A stretch of 64,000 nucleotides of DNA from Mycolicibacterium frederiksbergense (GCF_012223425.1 NZ_CP038799.1:6022873-6086872); one strand, 5' to 3'; positions 1 through 7,982 are shown, numbered from the stretch's first letter. Numbers and translations: made by a program. Notes: a model not told the origin generated them from the sequence alone.

Positions 1-409
1 CGTCGTCGAGCTTCTCGCGACGCAGCTTGCCGGCCACCAGCTCCTCGGCCCGCACCCGCCAATCCCCCGCGTCCACGCTGTCGAGGGTCTCGGCGATGAG
101 CTCGGGATCGACCCCTTTGGTGCGCAGCTCGGCGGCCAACGCGCGCTTGCCTTTTCCGGCATTGGCACGCCGTGCGCGCACCCATTCCTCGGCGAACGCC
201 GCGTCATCGAGCAACCCGACCTCGACCAGCCGGTCGAGCACCCGGGCACTGACATCGTCGGGATAACCGCGCTTGGTCAGCCCAGCTTCCAGCTCGGCAC
301 GGGTGCGCGCCCGAACGGTGAGCAGGCGAAGGCACACGTCCCGCGCCTGCTCCTCCCGTTTGGGCTCGGCCGGCTGCTCAGAAGTCGACGGGGGCGGGCA
401 GAATGTCAT
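1..409 (-). CDS. recX: Regulatory protein RecX (3' end outside window)
   Basis: RecX binds RecA and limits its filament and co-protease activity. Only the N-terminal ~136 codons lie in the window. The visible protein starts MTFCPPPSTSEQ and continues with CLRLLTVRARTRAEL and RRANAGKGKRALAAELR, the first and second three-helix repeats of the family. The ATG start sits inside the 3' end of recA, so the two frames overlap by 32 bases. I chose it because the N-terminus matches the M. tuberculosis RecX start and because the overlap keeps RecX translationally tied to RecA. Same strand and immediately downstream of recA, hence one damage-inducible operon. Confidence 0.93.
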   Translation of the reverse strand, partial: MTFCPPPSTSEQPAEPKREEQARDVCLRLLTVRARTRAELEAGLTKRGYPDDVSARVLDRLVEVGLLDDAAFAEEWVRARRANAGKGKRALAAELRTKGVDPELIAETLDSVDAGDWRVRAEELVAGKLRREKLDD

Positions 410-1424
410 CTTCGGCGGTCAGCACGGCGCCGATGCCGAGCTTTTCCTTGATCTTCTTCTCGACCTCGTTGCCCACATCGGGGTTCTCCAGCAGGAACTT
501 GCGGGCGTTCTCCTTGCCCTGGCCGAGCTGCTCGCCCTCGTAGGTGAACCACGAGCCGGACTTGCGGATGAAGCCGTGCTCGACGCCCATATCGATGAGC
601 GAACCCTCACGGCTGATGCCGTGGCCGTACAGGATGTCGAACTCGGCCTGCTTGAACGGCGGCGACACCTTGTTCTTGACGACCTTGACGCGGGTTCGGT
701 TACCGACGGCGTCGGTTCCGTCCTTGAGGGTCTCGATACGCCGGACATCCAGACGCACGGAGGCGTAGAACTTCAATGCCTTACCGCCCGTGGTGGTTTC
801 GGGTGAACCGAACATCACGCCGATCTTCTCGCGCAACTGGTTGATGAAGATCGCGGTGGTGTTCGAATTGCTCAGCGCACCGGTCATCTTGCGCAGCGCC
901 TGGCTCATCAGGCGGGCCTGCAGGCCGACGTGGCTGTCACCCATCTCGCCCTCGATCTCGGCGCGCGGCACCAGTGCGGCCACCGAGTCGATGACGAGCA
1001 GGTCGATGGCACCGGACCGCACGAGCATGTCGGCGATCTCGAGGGCCTGCTCACCGGTGTCGGGCTGGCTGACCAGCAGTGCATCGGTATCCACACCGAG
1101 CTTCTTGGCGTAATCCGGATCCAGGGCGTGCTCGGCGTCGATGAACGCCGCGATGCCGCCGGCGGCCTGCGCATTGGCCACCGCATGCAGGGCGACGGTG
1201 GTCTTACCCGAGGATTCCGGGCCGTAGATCTCGACGACGCGGCCGCGCGGCAACCCGCCGATACCGAGCGCGACATCGAGGGCGATGGATCCGGTCGGGA
1301 TGACCGCGATGGGCTGGCGCACCTCGTCGCCGAGCCGCATCACCGAACCCTTGCCGTAATTCTTCTCGATCTGAGCCATCGCCAGTTCGAGTGCTTTTTC
1401 GCGATCAGGAGCCTGTGGCGCCAT
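378..1424 (-). CDS. recA: Recombinase RecA
   Basis: ATP-dependent strand-exchange protein and co-protease for LexA; central to homologous recombination and the SOS response. It has 348 residues, normal for the family. Walker A is GPESSGKT (68-75), Walker B is LLVIDS (~142-147), and the DNA-binding loop region FGSPETTTGGKALKFY lies near 205-220. The reading frame is uninterrupted, so the intein found in M. tuberculosis RecA is absent. The ATG is preceded by a good ribosome site (GGAGAGG). Upstream lie a LexA box and a LexA-independent RecA-NDp-type promoter. recX overlaps its 3' end and DUF3046 lies on the other side of the divergent hydrolase. Confidence 0.99.
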   Translation of the reverse strand: MAPQAPDREKALELAMAQIEKNYGKGSVMRLGDEVRQPIAVIPTGSIALDVALGIGGLPRGRVVEIYGPESSGKTTVALHAVANAQAAGGIAAFIDAEHALDPDYAKKLGVDTDALLVSQPDTGEQALEIADMLVRSGAIDLLVIDSVAALVPRAEIEGEMGDSHVGLQARLMSQALRKMTGALSNSNTTAIFINQLREKIGVMFGSPETTTGGKALKFYASVRLDVRRIETLKDGTDAVGNRTRVKVVKNKVSPPFKQAEFDILYGHGISREGSLIDMGVEHGFIRKSGSWFTYEGEQLGQGKENARKFLLENPDVGNEVEKKIKEKLGIGAVLTAEDDILPAPVDF

Positions 1425-1480
1425 GGGAGTACCTCTCCGGTAGTCGTGCGGTTGACCGGGGTTCCGGTCGGTTGGCTGTC

Positions 1481-1503
1481 AGGTTAGGACCAGCCACCGA
1501 CAA
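1481..1503 (-). promoter_or_regulatory. RecA-NDp-type promoter of recA
   Basis: On the minus strand the sequence reads TTGTCGGTG, eight bases, then TAACCT. This fits the tTGTCRGTG-N8-TAnnnT promoter known to drive most LexA-independent DNA-damage genes in mycobacteria (later assigned to PafBC control). It lies ~57 bases upstream of the recA start and is separate from the SOS box further upstream, giving recA the two-promoter arrangement known from M. tuberculosis. Confidence 0.82.
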
Positions 1504-1533
1504 GTGATTCTCGGTCGAACGAACACCAGGTTA

Positions 1534-1549
1534 GCGAACAGGTGTTCGA
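1534..1549. promoter_or_regulatory. SOS box (LexA operator)
   Basis: GCGAACAGGTGTTCGA is a near-perfect match to the mycobacterial/Gram-positive LexA palindrome TCGAAC-N4-GTTCGA. It lies ~110 bases upstream of recA and only 45 bases upstream of the GTG of the divergent hydrolase, whose likely -10 (TATGGT, 1583-1588) follows it. It could therefore control both directions; control of recA is the well-supported role. Confidence 0.88.
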
Positions 1550-1594
1550 AGGCAAGCGGACACGCCGCGAGACGCGGACCGGTATGGTCGGCCC

Positions 1595-2479
1595 GTGGCC
1601 CAGCGCGAAGATCTCCGAGTGCCCCATGCAGGTGAGCACCTCGCGGTCTACCTGTATCGCCCCGATTCGCCGGACCCCGACACCGCCTGCATCGTGATGG
1701 CCCACGGCTTCGCCGGCACCCGCGATGACGGGCTGCCCGCTTACGCCGACGAGTTCTGCGCAGCCGGGTACACCGTCGCGCTGTTCGACTACCGGGGATT
1801 CGGCGCGTCGACCGGCGAACCGCGCCAGGTCATCGACATCGCCGCCCAACACGCCGATTACCGCGCCGTCGTGCGGTGGGCCCGCACGCTCGACGGTGTC
1901 GACCCCACCCGCATCGCACTGTGGGGGTCGTCGTTCAGCGGCGGTCACGTCCTGGCCGTCGCAGCCGATGACCCGTCCATCGCGGCGGTCGTCTCCCAGG
2001 CTCCGTTCACCGATGCCCTGCCGACGCTGGCCAAGGTACCGCCGACGACATCGGTTCGCATCACCGTGCTGGCGCTGCGCGATCAGATCCGGGCATGGCG
2101 CGGAGCGCCACCGCTGCTGGTGCCGGCAGTCGGCGCACCCGGCACGGTGGCCGCCATGACCGCCCCCGACGCCGAACCGGGCCTGGCGGCCATTGTCGGG
2201 CCGGATTCACGCTGGCGCAACGAGTTCGCGGCGCGGCTCATGCTGCGGTTCCCGTTCTACCGACCGGTGCGCAAGGCCGCGCGGCTACGCATGCCGGTCC
2301 TGGTGTGCGTCTGCGACGAGGACACCACCGCTCCTCCCGGCTCGACCATTGCCACCGCGAGGCGGGCACCGCTCGGAGAATTACGGCACTACCCGTACGG
2401 CCATTTCGCCATCTACCTCGACCCGCAGGTCAGGGCCGACCAACGCGAGTTCCTCGACCGCGTGCTCGCGCAACCCTGA
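1595..2479 (+). CDS. Alpha/beta hydrolase
   Basis: Predicted serine hydrolase of 294 residues; substrate unknown. The oxyanion region HGFAG (38-42), the nucleophile elbow WGSSFSGGH (110-118), a likely acid Asp in CVCDEDTT and a His in YGHFAIY near the C-terminus give a full catalytic set. No signal peptide is visible, so it should be cytosolic. The GTG start is chosen because a TATGGT -10 box ends six bases upstream, predicting a leaderless transcript, and the protein begins directly with the first beta strand. It is divergent from recA and shares the intergenic region that holds the SOS box. Confidence 0.85.
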   Translation: MAQREDLRVPHAGEHLAVYLYRPDSPDPDTACIVMAHGFAGTRDDGLPAYADEFCAAGYTVALFDYRGFGASTGEPRQVIDIAAQHADYRAVVRWARTLDGVDPTRIALWGSSFSGGHVLAVAADDPSIAAVVSQAPFTDALPTLAKVPPTTSVRITVLALRDQIRAWRGAPPLLVPAVGAPGTVAAMTAPDAEPGLAAIVGPDSRWRNEFAARLMLRFPFYRPVRKAARLRMPVLVCVCDEDTTAPPGSTIATARRAPLGELRHYPYGHFAIYLDPQVRADQREFLDRVLAQP

Positions 2480-2483
2480 TCCG

Positions 2484-2678
2484 TCACCACTGGTCGCGCG
2501 GAACATCGAAGTCGGCGCACAGCGCCCGCCACACGGTCCGCGGCTCGACACCGGCCTCGATGGCCTGGGCGGCGGTGCGTCCGCCCAGCGCGCTCAAGAC
2601 GTGATCGACGAGCACCGAGGCCCCATAGGCACCACCGAACAGACCGGTGACACGTTCGTTGAACTCGGTGATGCGCAC
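2484..2678 (-). CDS. DUF3046 family small protein
   Basis: Short conserved actinobacterial protein of 64 residues, starting MRITEFNERV and containing VLSALGGRTAAQAIEAG and a WRALCADFDVP tail; this is the DUF3046 signature and corresponds to Rv2738c next to recA. Function is unknown; its long-standing neighbourhood with recA suggests a conserved locus rather than a proven repair role. The GTG start follows a TAGGTT -10 box by six bases, so a leaderless message is likely. No membrane segment or signal peptide. Confidence 0.9.
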   Translation of the reverse strand: MRITEFNERVTGLFGGAYGASVLVDHVLSALGGRTAAQAIEAGVEPRTVWRALCADFDVPRDQW

Positions 2679-2687
2679 GCCGACAAC

Positions 2688-3860
2688 CTACCGAGTCGCC
2701 GCCGCTGCGTCATGGCACACCCGTACCGGATCGGCCACCTCACCCGCACCGGCCCCGGCCCGGATGGCGGCGGCCCGGTATCCCGGATCAGCCAGCACCG
2801 AGCCCACCGCGGCGGTCAGCGCCTCGGCCGTCAGCGGCCGGATCAGTCGTCCACTTCCTTGCCGCACAACGCGATTGGCGATCTCCCATTGATCGCCCCC
2901 ACCGGGCACCGTCACCAGCGGGACACCGTGCAGCAGTGATTTCGCCACGATGCCGTGGCCTCCCCCACATACCAGCACGTCCGCCCCGGCCAGCAGTTCG
3001 TCCTGGCGGCCGAGCCCGACGACCGCCCAGTCCGGCACCTCCACCTGCGCACCGGCCAGCCGCGACACCGCCACCCGCACTCCGTCGGGCAGTCCGCGGC
3101 CGGGCCCCAGCGCGGTCAGCGCCAGTTCCGCCAGGCCGGCGGTACCGGTGCTCGCCGTCGAGGGCGCCACCACGACCAGCGGGCCCGGTCCGGGTGGCGG
3201 CTTCAGCACCGCCTCGGTGGGCTCGAAGTGCAGCGGGCCGACGACAACGGCCTCCTCCGGCCAGTCCGGGCGGGGCACCTCCAGGGCGGGCAGCGTCGCG
3301 ATCAGCCGCCGCAGCGGACCCGGATCCCGCCCGGGCAATCCGATGCCCAGGCGCGCGGCCGACCGGTCCCGGTCCCCGGCCCGGATGGAACGCGCGGTCA
3401 GCGCCCGCAGCACCGCGTCGCGTGCCCGTCCGCGCAGGCCGACACCCGGGGCCAGCCCGCTCCCGAGCGGGGGCAACCCCTTCGATGGAAGGTAGAGCGG
3501 ATGCGGGACGACCTCGATCCACGGGATGCCGAGCAGTTCGGCCGCCATCCCGCCGGCGGCGGTGATCACATCGGAGCACACCAGATCGACTGCCAGCGCG
3601 CGTAGGACGGGAGCGTTGCAGACCGCCATCCGGGCGGCCCGCTGATGGATCTTCGCACCGGCATCGTCGTCGTCATCGCCGACTTCGAGGTCGAGACCCT
3701 CGAGCAGAACGGCCTCCACACCGGCCGCCCGCGCGGTGTCGAGCCATTGCCGGCCGGTCAGCAGCGTCACGGTATCGCCGGCCGCCAGGAATTTCAGGCA
3801 CAGCGCGATCGCCGGGAACGCATGTCCGGGATCGGGTCCGGCGACCACGGCAACTTTCAC
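2688..3860 (-). CDS. GT1-type glycosyltransferase (Rv2739c-like)
   Basis: Predicted nucleotide-sugar-dependent glycosyltransferase of the MGT/erythromycin-transferase fold, 390 residues. The N-terminal half begins MKVAVVAGPDPGHAFPAIAL, typical of an acceptor-binding Rossmann domain. The C-terminal half has the donor-binding block VCGGGHGIVAKSLLHGVPLV followed by PGGGDQWEIANRVV, the usual G-G-x-G...H-G-x-P...D-Q signature. Acceptor and sugar are not evident. The homologous gene keeps the same place beside DUF3046 in M. tuberculosis. It is divergent from the epoxide hydrolase gene. Confidence 0.85.
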   Translation of the reverse strand: MKVAVVAGPDPGHAFPAIALCLKFLAAGDTVTLLTGRQWLDTARAAGVEAVLLEGLDLEVGDDDDDAGAKIHQRAARMAVCNAPVLRALAVDLVCSDVITAAGGMAAELLGIPWIEVVPHPLYLPSKGLPPLGSGLAPGVGLRGRARDAVLRALTARSIRAGDRDRSAARLGIGLPGRDPGPLRRLIATLPALEVPRPDWPEEAVVVGPLHFEPTEAVLKPPPGPGPLVVVAPSTASTGTAGLAELALTALGPGRGLPDGVRVAVSRLAGAQVEVPDWAVVGLGRQDELLAGADVLVCGGGHGIVAKSLLHGVPLVTVPGGGDQWEIANRVVRQGSGRLIRPLTAEALTAAVGSVLADPGYRAAAIRAGAGAGEVADPVRVCHDAAAATR

Positions 3861-3902
3861 GCGCCCACCCTGTCACAGCTCCGACGATCTACCCTGTGGG
3901 GT

Positions 3903-4346
3903 ATGACCGAGCAGGTATCGCCCACCAGCACCGAAGCCGACAACATCGCGACGGTGGAGAAGTTTCTGTTCTCGCTCCGGGGTCCCGATCTGGATACCGC
4001 CGGCGCCCTGATCGACGAGCACCTCGTCTATCAGAATGTCGGATTCCCGACCATCCGTGGCAGGCAACGCACCCTCAAGCTGTTCAAGGGACTGGACCGC
4101 CCGGGTTTCGCCTTCGACGTCGCCATCCACCGCACCGCCGCCGACGGCGCCGTCGTGCTCAACGAGCGCACCGACGTGCTCGCGTTCGGGCCGGTCCGGC
4201 TGCAGTTCTGGGTGTGCGGGGTGTTCGAGGTGCACGATGGCCGCATCACCCTGTGGCGGGACTACTTCGATCAGTTCGACTTCGCCAAGGCGATGGTGCG
4301 GGGCCTGGTAGGAGCGGTCATCCCGGCGCTTCGCCCCCGGCTGTGA
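3903..4346 (+). CDS. ephG: Limonene-1,2-epoxide hydrolase family protein EphG
   Basis: Small SnoaL-fold epoxide hydrolase of 147 residues that opens epoxides by water activated by an Asp-Arg-Asp triad. R89 and D91 (NERTDVL) and D120 (WRDYFD) match the triad, and Y43/N45 (VYQN) match the water-positioning residues. The ATG is preferred over longer in-frame upstream starts because it begins the family N-terminus (MTEQVSP) and a TACCCT -10 lies seven bases before it. The stop overlaps the next gene's GTG. Orthologue of Rv2740. Confidence 0.9.
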   Translation: MTEQVSPTSTEADNIATVEKFLFSLRGPDLDTAGALIDEHLVYQNVGFPTIRGRQRTLKLFKGLDRPGFAFDVAIHRTAADGAVVLNERTDVLAFGPVRLQFWVCGVFEVHDGRITLWRDYFDQFDFAKAMVRGLVGAVIPALRPRL

Positions 4347-4753
4347 GCAGGACCAAACCCAGCTTCTTCCAGCTGGTCGGCTACTGCCTGGGCAAGCGGC
4401 TGCCCGATTCGATGCTGGACTGGGTGCGCAACGACCTGGCCGGGCCGGGCGCCACCCGACGGCTGATGCTGCGGGTGCTGGTGCCGGCGGTGCTGATCCT
4501 CGCGCCGTTCTGGCTGATCCCGACGACGCTGTATGTGCATCTGAGCATGACGGTGCCGATCCTGATCCCGTTCGTCTACTTCTCGCACGCGCTGAACAAG
4601 ATCTGGCGCCGGCACATGTTGCGGGTCCACGGCCTGGACCCGTCGCTGGTCGACGCGTTGGCCCGCAAGCGCGATGCCGCCAAGCACCAGTCCTATGTCG
4701 ATCGGTTCGGCCCCCGCCCGGATTCCGCGGAACTGGGCACCCACGACATCTGA
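4343..4753 (+). CDS. DUF5313 family membrane protein
   Basis: 136 residues, beginning with GTG in a 4-base GTGA overlap with ephG, so translation is coupled. The N-terminal KPSFFQLVGYCLGKRLPDSM and the following YVFRNDLAG-like segment (DWVRNDLAGPGAT) are typical of this mycobacterial family. Two hydrophobic segments, about residues 46-63 (LRVLVPAVLILAPFWLIP) and 67-82 (YVHLSMTVPILIPFVY), predict an inner-membrane protein with a basic tail. Function unknown. It points towards the Psp operon and ends only two bases from the pspM stop codon, so the two genes are convergent. Confidence 0.85.
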   Translation: MSRTKPSFFQLVGYCLGKRLPDSMLDWVRNDLAGPGATRRLMLRVLVPAVLILAPFWLIPTTLYVHLSMTVPILIPFVYFSHALNKIWRRHMLRVHGLDPSLVDALARKRDAAKHQSYVDRFGPRPDSAELGTHDI

Positions 4754-4755
4754 CG

Positions 4756-5586
4756 CTAGGCGCCGCGCAGTTGGCCCAACTCGCTGTAGGCCTGCGCCCA
4801 GCCCTGCAGCCGATCGGTCGCGGTGACCAGCTCGTCGCGGTAGCGCCGACCGGCCAGCGGGTTGTTCGCACCGGCGTTCACCGAGGACACCAACTGCGCT
4901 GCCGCGGTGACCATCTCGTCGTACTGCCGGGCGCCCTGGTGCAGCTGTGTGCTGAATGCCTGGATGGTCGGTGTCAGATGGGCACGCGACTGCGGGGATG
5001 CCCCGGCCGCCCGCTCCATCGCGACCACCTCATTGGCGGTGGCCGCCATGGTGGCTGCCGTCTGCCCGGCCGTATCCGCGATCTCACGCAATTCCCCGGC
5101 GGGCAGCAGCCGGCCTCGTTCGAGCACTCCGAGCAGGGAGAATAAGCCCCGTTCCGAGGACGCCAGCGCGGCCATCGGTTTACGTGCCGCGGACCCGAAC
5201 GGCGGCATCCGGCGGGCGGTCGGCCCCACCGGCAGCGGTTCGGCGCGTAGCCACCGGTAGCGCAGGAACAGCAGCGTGGCCGGGAAGGCGGCACCGGCGG
5301 CGACCACCCCGGTGACGATGAGCGCCCAGACCGGGGTGCTCCACGACGCCAGCACCGCGGTCACCAGGATCCAGAACAGGCTGCTGACACCGAAGAACAC
5401 GGCCAGCCGCAGCGCCCAGCGCCGCTTGCGCAGCAGCTTGGCACGCGGATCTGCCAAGGCAGCGAGCCTCTGGGCGAGCGCGCCGGAGAACTCGGCGGCG
5501 GTGTCTATCCCGCCCTGCACGCCGCGTTCGGCCAACGCGCGCCAGCCGCGCGGTCGCCCTGCCCTCGGGTTCGTCGCCATGACCAA
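4756..5586 (-). CDS. pspM: PspM membrane partner of PspA (Rv2743c-like)
   Basis: 276 residues with two adjacent transmembrane segments (about 67-83 and 91-108; VFFGVSSLFWILVTAVL and VWALIVTGVVAAGAAF) and a long soluble helical C-terminal region. In M. tuberculosis the corresponding Rv2743c anchors PspA at the membrane and joins the ClgR-PspA envelope-stress system. It lies two bases downstream of pspA on the same strand. The fourth Psp gene of M. tuberculosis (pspN/Rv2742c) is not found downstream; a convergent DUF5313 gene is there instead. Confidence 0.87.
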   Translation of the reverse strand: MVMATNPRAGRPRGWRALAERGVQGGIDTAAEFSGALAQRLAALADPRAKLLRKRRWALRLAVFFGVSSLFWILVTAVLASWSTPVWALIVTGVVAAGAAFPATLLFLRYRWLRAEPLPVGPTARRMPPFGSAARKPMAALASSERGLFSLLGVLERGRLLPAGELREIADTAGQTAATMAATANEVVAMERAAGASPQSRAHLTPTIQAFSTQLHQGARQYDEMVTAAAQLVSSVNAGANNPLAGRRYRDELVTATDRLQGWAQAYSELGQLRGA

Positions 5587-5588
5587 AC

Positions 5589-6398
5589 CTATTGCTGGAG
5601 CGGGTTTTCGGGTGCAGCGGCGGGCGGGTTGGCGGCGGGCGTCGCGGGTGCGGCAGCGCCACCGGAGGGCAGCGCGTCACCGCGCATCGACGCACGGATC
5701 TGCTCCAGGCGAGAGTGTCCGGCCATCTGCACACTGGCCGACTGGACTTCCATCATCCGGCCCTGCACCGAGTTCTGCGCGAGTTCGGTGGCGCCCATCG
5801 CGTTGGCGTAGCGACGCTCGATCTTCTCGCGCACCTCATCGAGGTTGGGCGTGGTGCCCGGCGCGGCGATCTCGCTCATCGACCGCAACGAGGCGCTGAC
5901 CTGCTCCTGCATCTTGGCCTGCTCCAGCTGACTGAGCAGCTTGGTGCGCTCGGCGATCTTCTGCTGCAGCACCATCGCGTTCTGCTCGACGGCCTTCTTG
6001 GCCTGTCCGGCGGCCTGCAGCGACTGGTCGTGCAGAGCCTTGAGGTCTTCGACGCTCTGCTCGGCGGTGACCAGTTGGGCGGCGAACGCCTCGGCGGCGT
6101 TGGTGTACTCGGTGGCCTTCGCGGCGTCGCCGGTGCCGGCGGCCTGATCGGCCAGCGTCAGCGCCTGGCGGACATTGGCCTGCAGCTTCTCGATGTCGGC
6201 GAGCTGGCGGTTCAGCCGCATCTCCAGCTGACGCTGGTTCCCGATGACCTGGGCGGCCTGCTGGGTCAGCCCCTGGTGCTGGCGCTGGGCGTCCTCGATG
6301 GCCTGCTGGATCTGCACCTTCGGATCGGCGTATTCGTCGACCTTCGAGCTGAACAGCGCCATGAGGTACTTCCACGCCTTGACGAACGGATTGGCCAT
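5589..6398 (-). CDS. pspA: Phage-shock protein A / 35-kDa antigen
   Basis: PspA/IM30 family protein of 269 residues that oligomerises on damaged membranes. It starts MANPFVKAWKYLMALFSSK, the amphipathic first helix, followed by a nearly continuous coiled coil rich in Gln, Glu and Ala (residues ~25-220), and ends in a Pro/Ala-rich tail (ATPAANPPAAAPENP). Lies between clgR and pspM, same strand; the 86-base gap to clgR holds no further gene. Expected role: peripheral inner-membrane protection, held by PspM and transcriptionally driven with clgR. Confidence 0.96.
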   Translation of the reverse strand: MANPFVKAWKYLMALFSSKVDEYADPKVQIQQAIEDAQRQHQGLTQQAAQVIGNQRQLEMRLNRQLADIEKLQANVRQALTLADQAAGTGDAAKATEYTNAAEAFAAQLVTAEQSVEDLKALHDQSLQAAGQAKKAVEQNAMVLQQKIAERTKLLSQLEQAKMQEQVSASLRSMSEIAAPGTTPNLDEVREKIERRYANAMGATELAQNSVQGRMMEVQSASVQMAGHSRLEQIRASMRGDALPSGGAAAPATPAANPPAAAPENPLQQ

Positions 6399-6484
6399 GG
6401 GTTCATTCCACCTTCACGTGTTCGGGTGTGCGCAACTGCCGGTGTGCAACTTGTTGGGTGCCAACCTATCGTTTCAGCACCCGG

Positions 6485-6793
6485 TCAGGCCACCGCCATG
6501 GACACAACCTGGGGAATCACGACCTTCGTGGTGGCGTCGATGCCGGTGACACCGCCCTCGTCGCGGGCCATCTGCTCACCCGCGGTGAAGAGCACCCGCG
6601 ACATCGGGATGGCGAGGGCGTCGCAGATGGCGCTGAGCAACTCGCTGGAGGCCTCTTTGCGGCCCCGCTCCACTTCGGACAGATATCCCAGGCTGACCCG
6701 CGCGGAATCGGACACCTCACGCAGGGTGCGACCCTGAGTCGTCCGGGCTTCGCGCAGCACGTCGCCGATCACCTCGCGCATCAGTGTCGTCAT
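6485..6793 (-). CDS. clgR: Transcription regulator ClgR
   Basis: 102-residue Xre-type activator of clp protease genes and the psp operon. It starts MTTLMREVIGDVLREART and the helix-turn-helix lies in TLREVSDSARVSLGYLSEVERG (~22-43). I prefer this ATG to the longer in-frame start because it aligns with M. tuberculosis ClgR and because a SigE-like promoter ends about seven bases before it. The C-terminus (VVSMAVA) ends in small hydrophobic residues like the native ClgR tail, which is a known Clp protease recognition tag; that this one is degraded the same way is inference. Confidence 0.93.
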   Translation of the reverse strand: MTTLMREVIGDVLREARTTQGRTLREVSDSARVSLGYLSEVERGRKEASSELLSAICDALAIPMSRVLFTAGEQMARDEGGVTGIDATTKVVIPQVVSMAVA

Positions 6794-6800
6794 ACACCGA

Positions 6801-6829
6801 TCAACGCCACCGGGTGCCCGCTGGTTCCC
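6801..6829 (-). promoter_or_regulatory. SigE-like ECF promoter of clgR-pspA-pspM
   Basis: On the minus strand GGGAACC, sixteen bases, then CGTTGA. This fits the mycobacterial SigE promoter (GGAAC ... CGTT). The -10 is about seven bases upstream of the clgR ATG, so the message would be leaderless or nearly so. SigE control of clgR and psp is established in M. tuberculosis; here it is inferred from the motif. Confidence 0.75.
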
Positions 6830-6836
6830 GAATGCC

Positions 6837-7454
6837 TCAGGTTGCCGGACGGGTCCGGGAATCACGCGCCGCCGAGACCACGTAGTCGACGCCGGTGAGC
6901 ACCGTCAGCACCACGGCCAACCACATGATCCAGGTTGCCGCCACCAGCCACGCGCCGGATAGCGGAAGGATGAACAGACCGATCGCCACGGCCTGGACCA
7001 GCGTTTTCAGCTTGCCACCGCGGCTGGCGGGGATCACCCCGTGGCGCAAGACCGCCAATCGGAGCACGGTGATGCCGACCTCGCGGACCATGATGACGAT
7101 GGTGATCCACCAGGGCAGGTCACCCAGCATCGACAGCCCGATCAGCGCGGAACCGATCAGCAGTTTGTCCGCGATCGGATCGGCCAGCTTCCCGAACTCG
7201 GTGACCATGCCGTAGGCACGTGCCAACGCCCCGTCGAAATGATCGGTGATGACGGCCACCGCGAACACCACGAAAGCGGTTGTTCGCCAGAATGTCTGAT
7301 GCCCGTCCTCGACGAAGAGCGCCACCACGAACACGGGGACGAGGAGAAACCGGATACCGGTCAGCAGGTTGGCGACGTTCGCGACGGACGCACGGGGCAC
7401 CACTGGATCGGTATCTGATTGGCCCGGCACCGCAACAGAATATCGGTAGCGCAT
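6837..7454 (-). CDS. pgsA3: CDP-diacylglycerol-glycerol-3-phosphate phosphatidyltransferase-like PgsA3
   Basis: CDP-alcohol phosphatidyltransferase, inner membrane, 205 residues from this ATG. The family motif DG-x2-AR-x8-G-x3-D-x3-D is intact as DHFDGALARAYGMVTEFG then KLADPIAD. Several hydrophobic segments follow (LLIGSALIGLSMLG, LVQAVAIGLFILPLSG, WLAVVLTVLTGVDYVV). The exact head group is not provable from sequence; the orthologue Rv2746c is assigned to phosphatidylglycerol-phosphate synthesis. Start is uncertain: downstream starts would also keep the domain. Divergent from argA, with 18 bases between the start codons. Confidence 0.9.
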   Translation of the reverse strand: MRYRYSVAVPGQSDTDPVVPRASVANVANLLTGIRFLLVPVFVVALFVEDGHQTFWRTTAFVVFAVAVITDHFDGALARAYGMVTEFGKLADPIADKLLIGSALIGLSMLGDLPWWITIVIMVREVGITVLRLAVLRHGVIPASRGGKLKTLVQAVAIGLFILPLSGAWLVAATWIMWLAVVLTVLTGVDYVVSAARDSRTRPAT

Positions 7455-7472
7455 GCCGATACTCTCGCAGCT

Positions 7473-7982
7473 GTGAGCGAGGTGGTTGAACACGTGACGG
7501 TTCGTCGGGCCAGTACATCCGATGTGCCGGCCATCAAGGAGCTCGTCGACATCTATGCAGGCCGGATTCTGCTGGAAAAGAACCTGGTCACGCTGTACGA
7601 GGCGGTGCAGGAGTTCTGGGTCGCCGAGCTGGCCGGCGAGATCGTCGGCTGCGGTGCACTGCACGTGTTGTGGGCCGATCTCGGTGAGGTGCGCACCGTC
7701 GCGGTCAACCCGAAGGTGCGCGGCCACGGGGTCGGGTACCGCGTGGTGGACCAGCTGCTCAAGGTCGCACGGGATCTGCACCTGAGCCGGATCTTCGTGC
7801 TCACCTTCGAGACCGAGTTCTTCGGCAGGCACGGCTTCACCGAGATCGACGGAACGCCGGTCAGCGCCGAGGTGTTCGAAGAGATGCGCCGGTCCTATGA
7901 CACCGGTGTTGCCGAGTTCCTGGACCTGTCCTATGTCAAGCCCAACACCCTCGGCAACACCCGGATGATGCTCAACCTCTAG
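7473..7982 (+). CDS. argA: Amino-acid N-acetyltransferase (N-acetylglutamate synthase)
   Basis: Short GNAT-fold enzyme of 169 residues that makes N-acetylglutamate, the first step of arginine synthesis; equivalent to Rv2747. The acetyl-CoA loop is seen in VAVNPKVRGHGVGYRVV (R/Q-x-x-G-x-G/A). Unlike E. coli ArgA it lacks an N-terminal kinase-like domain, as expected for the mycobacterial form. GTG is chosen because a TACTCT -10 box precedes it by seven bases. Its stop codon overlaps the stop of the convergent ftsK by three bases. Confidence 0.92.
   Translation: MSEVVEHVTVRRASTSDVPAIKELVDIYAGRILLEKNLVTLYEAVQEFWVAELAGEIVGCGALHVLWADLGEVRTVAVNPKVRGHGVGYRVVDQLLKVARDLHLSRIFVLTFETEFFGRHGFTEIDGTPVSAEVFEEMRRSYDTGVAEFLDLSYVKPNTLGNTRMMLNL

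Noticed and set aside
378..1424. Possible intein in recA
   Set aside because: The frame is continuous at 348 residues and all RecA motifs are contiguous, so no intein is present.
3645..3902. Long N-terminal extension of ephG
   Set aside because: Those codons run antisense through the glycosyltransferase gene; the ATG at 3903 begins the conserved family N-terminus.
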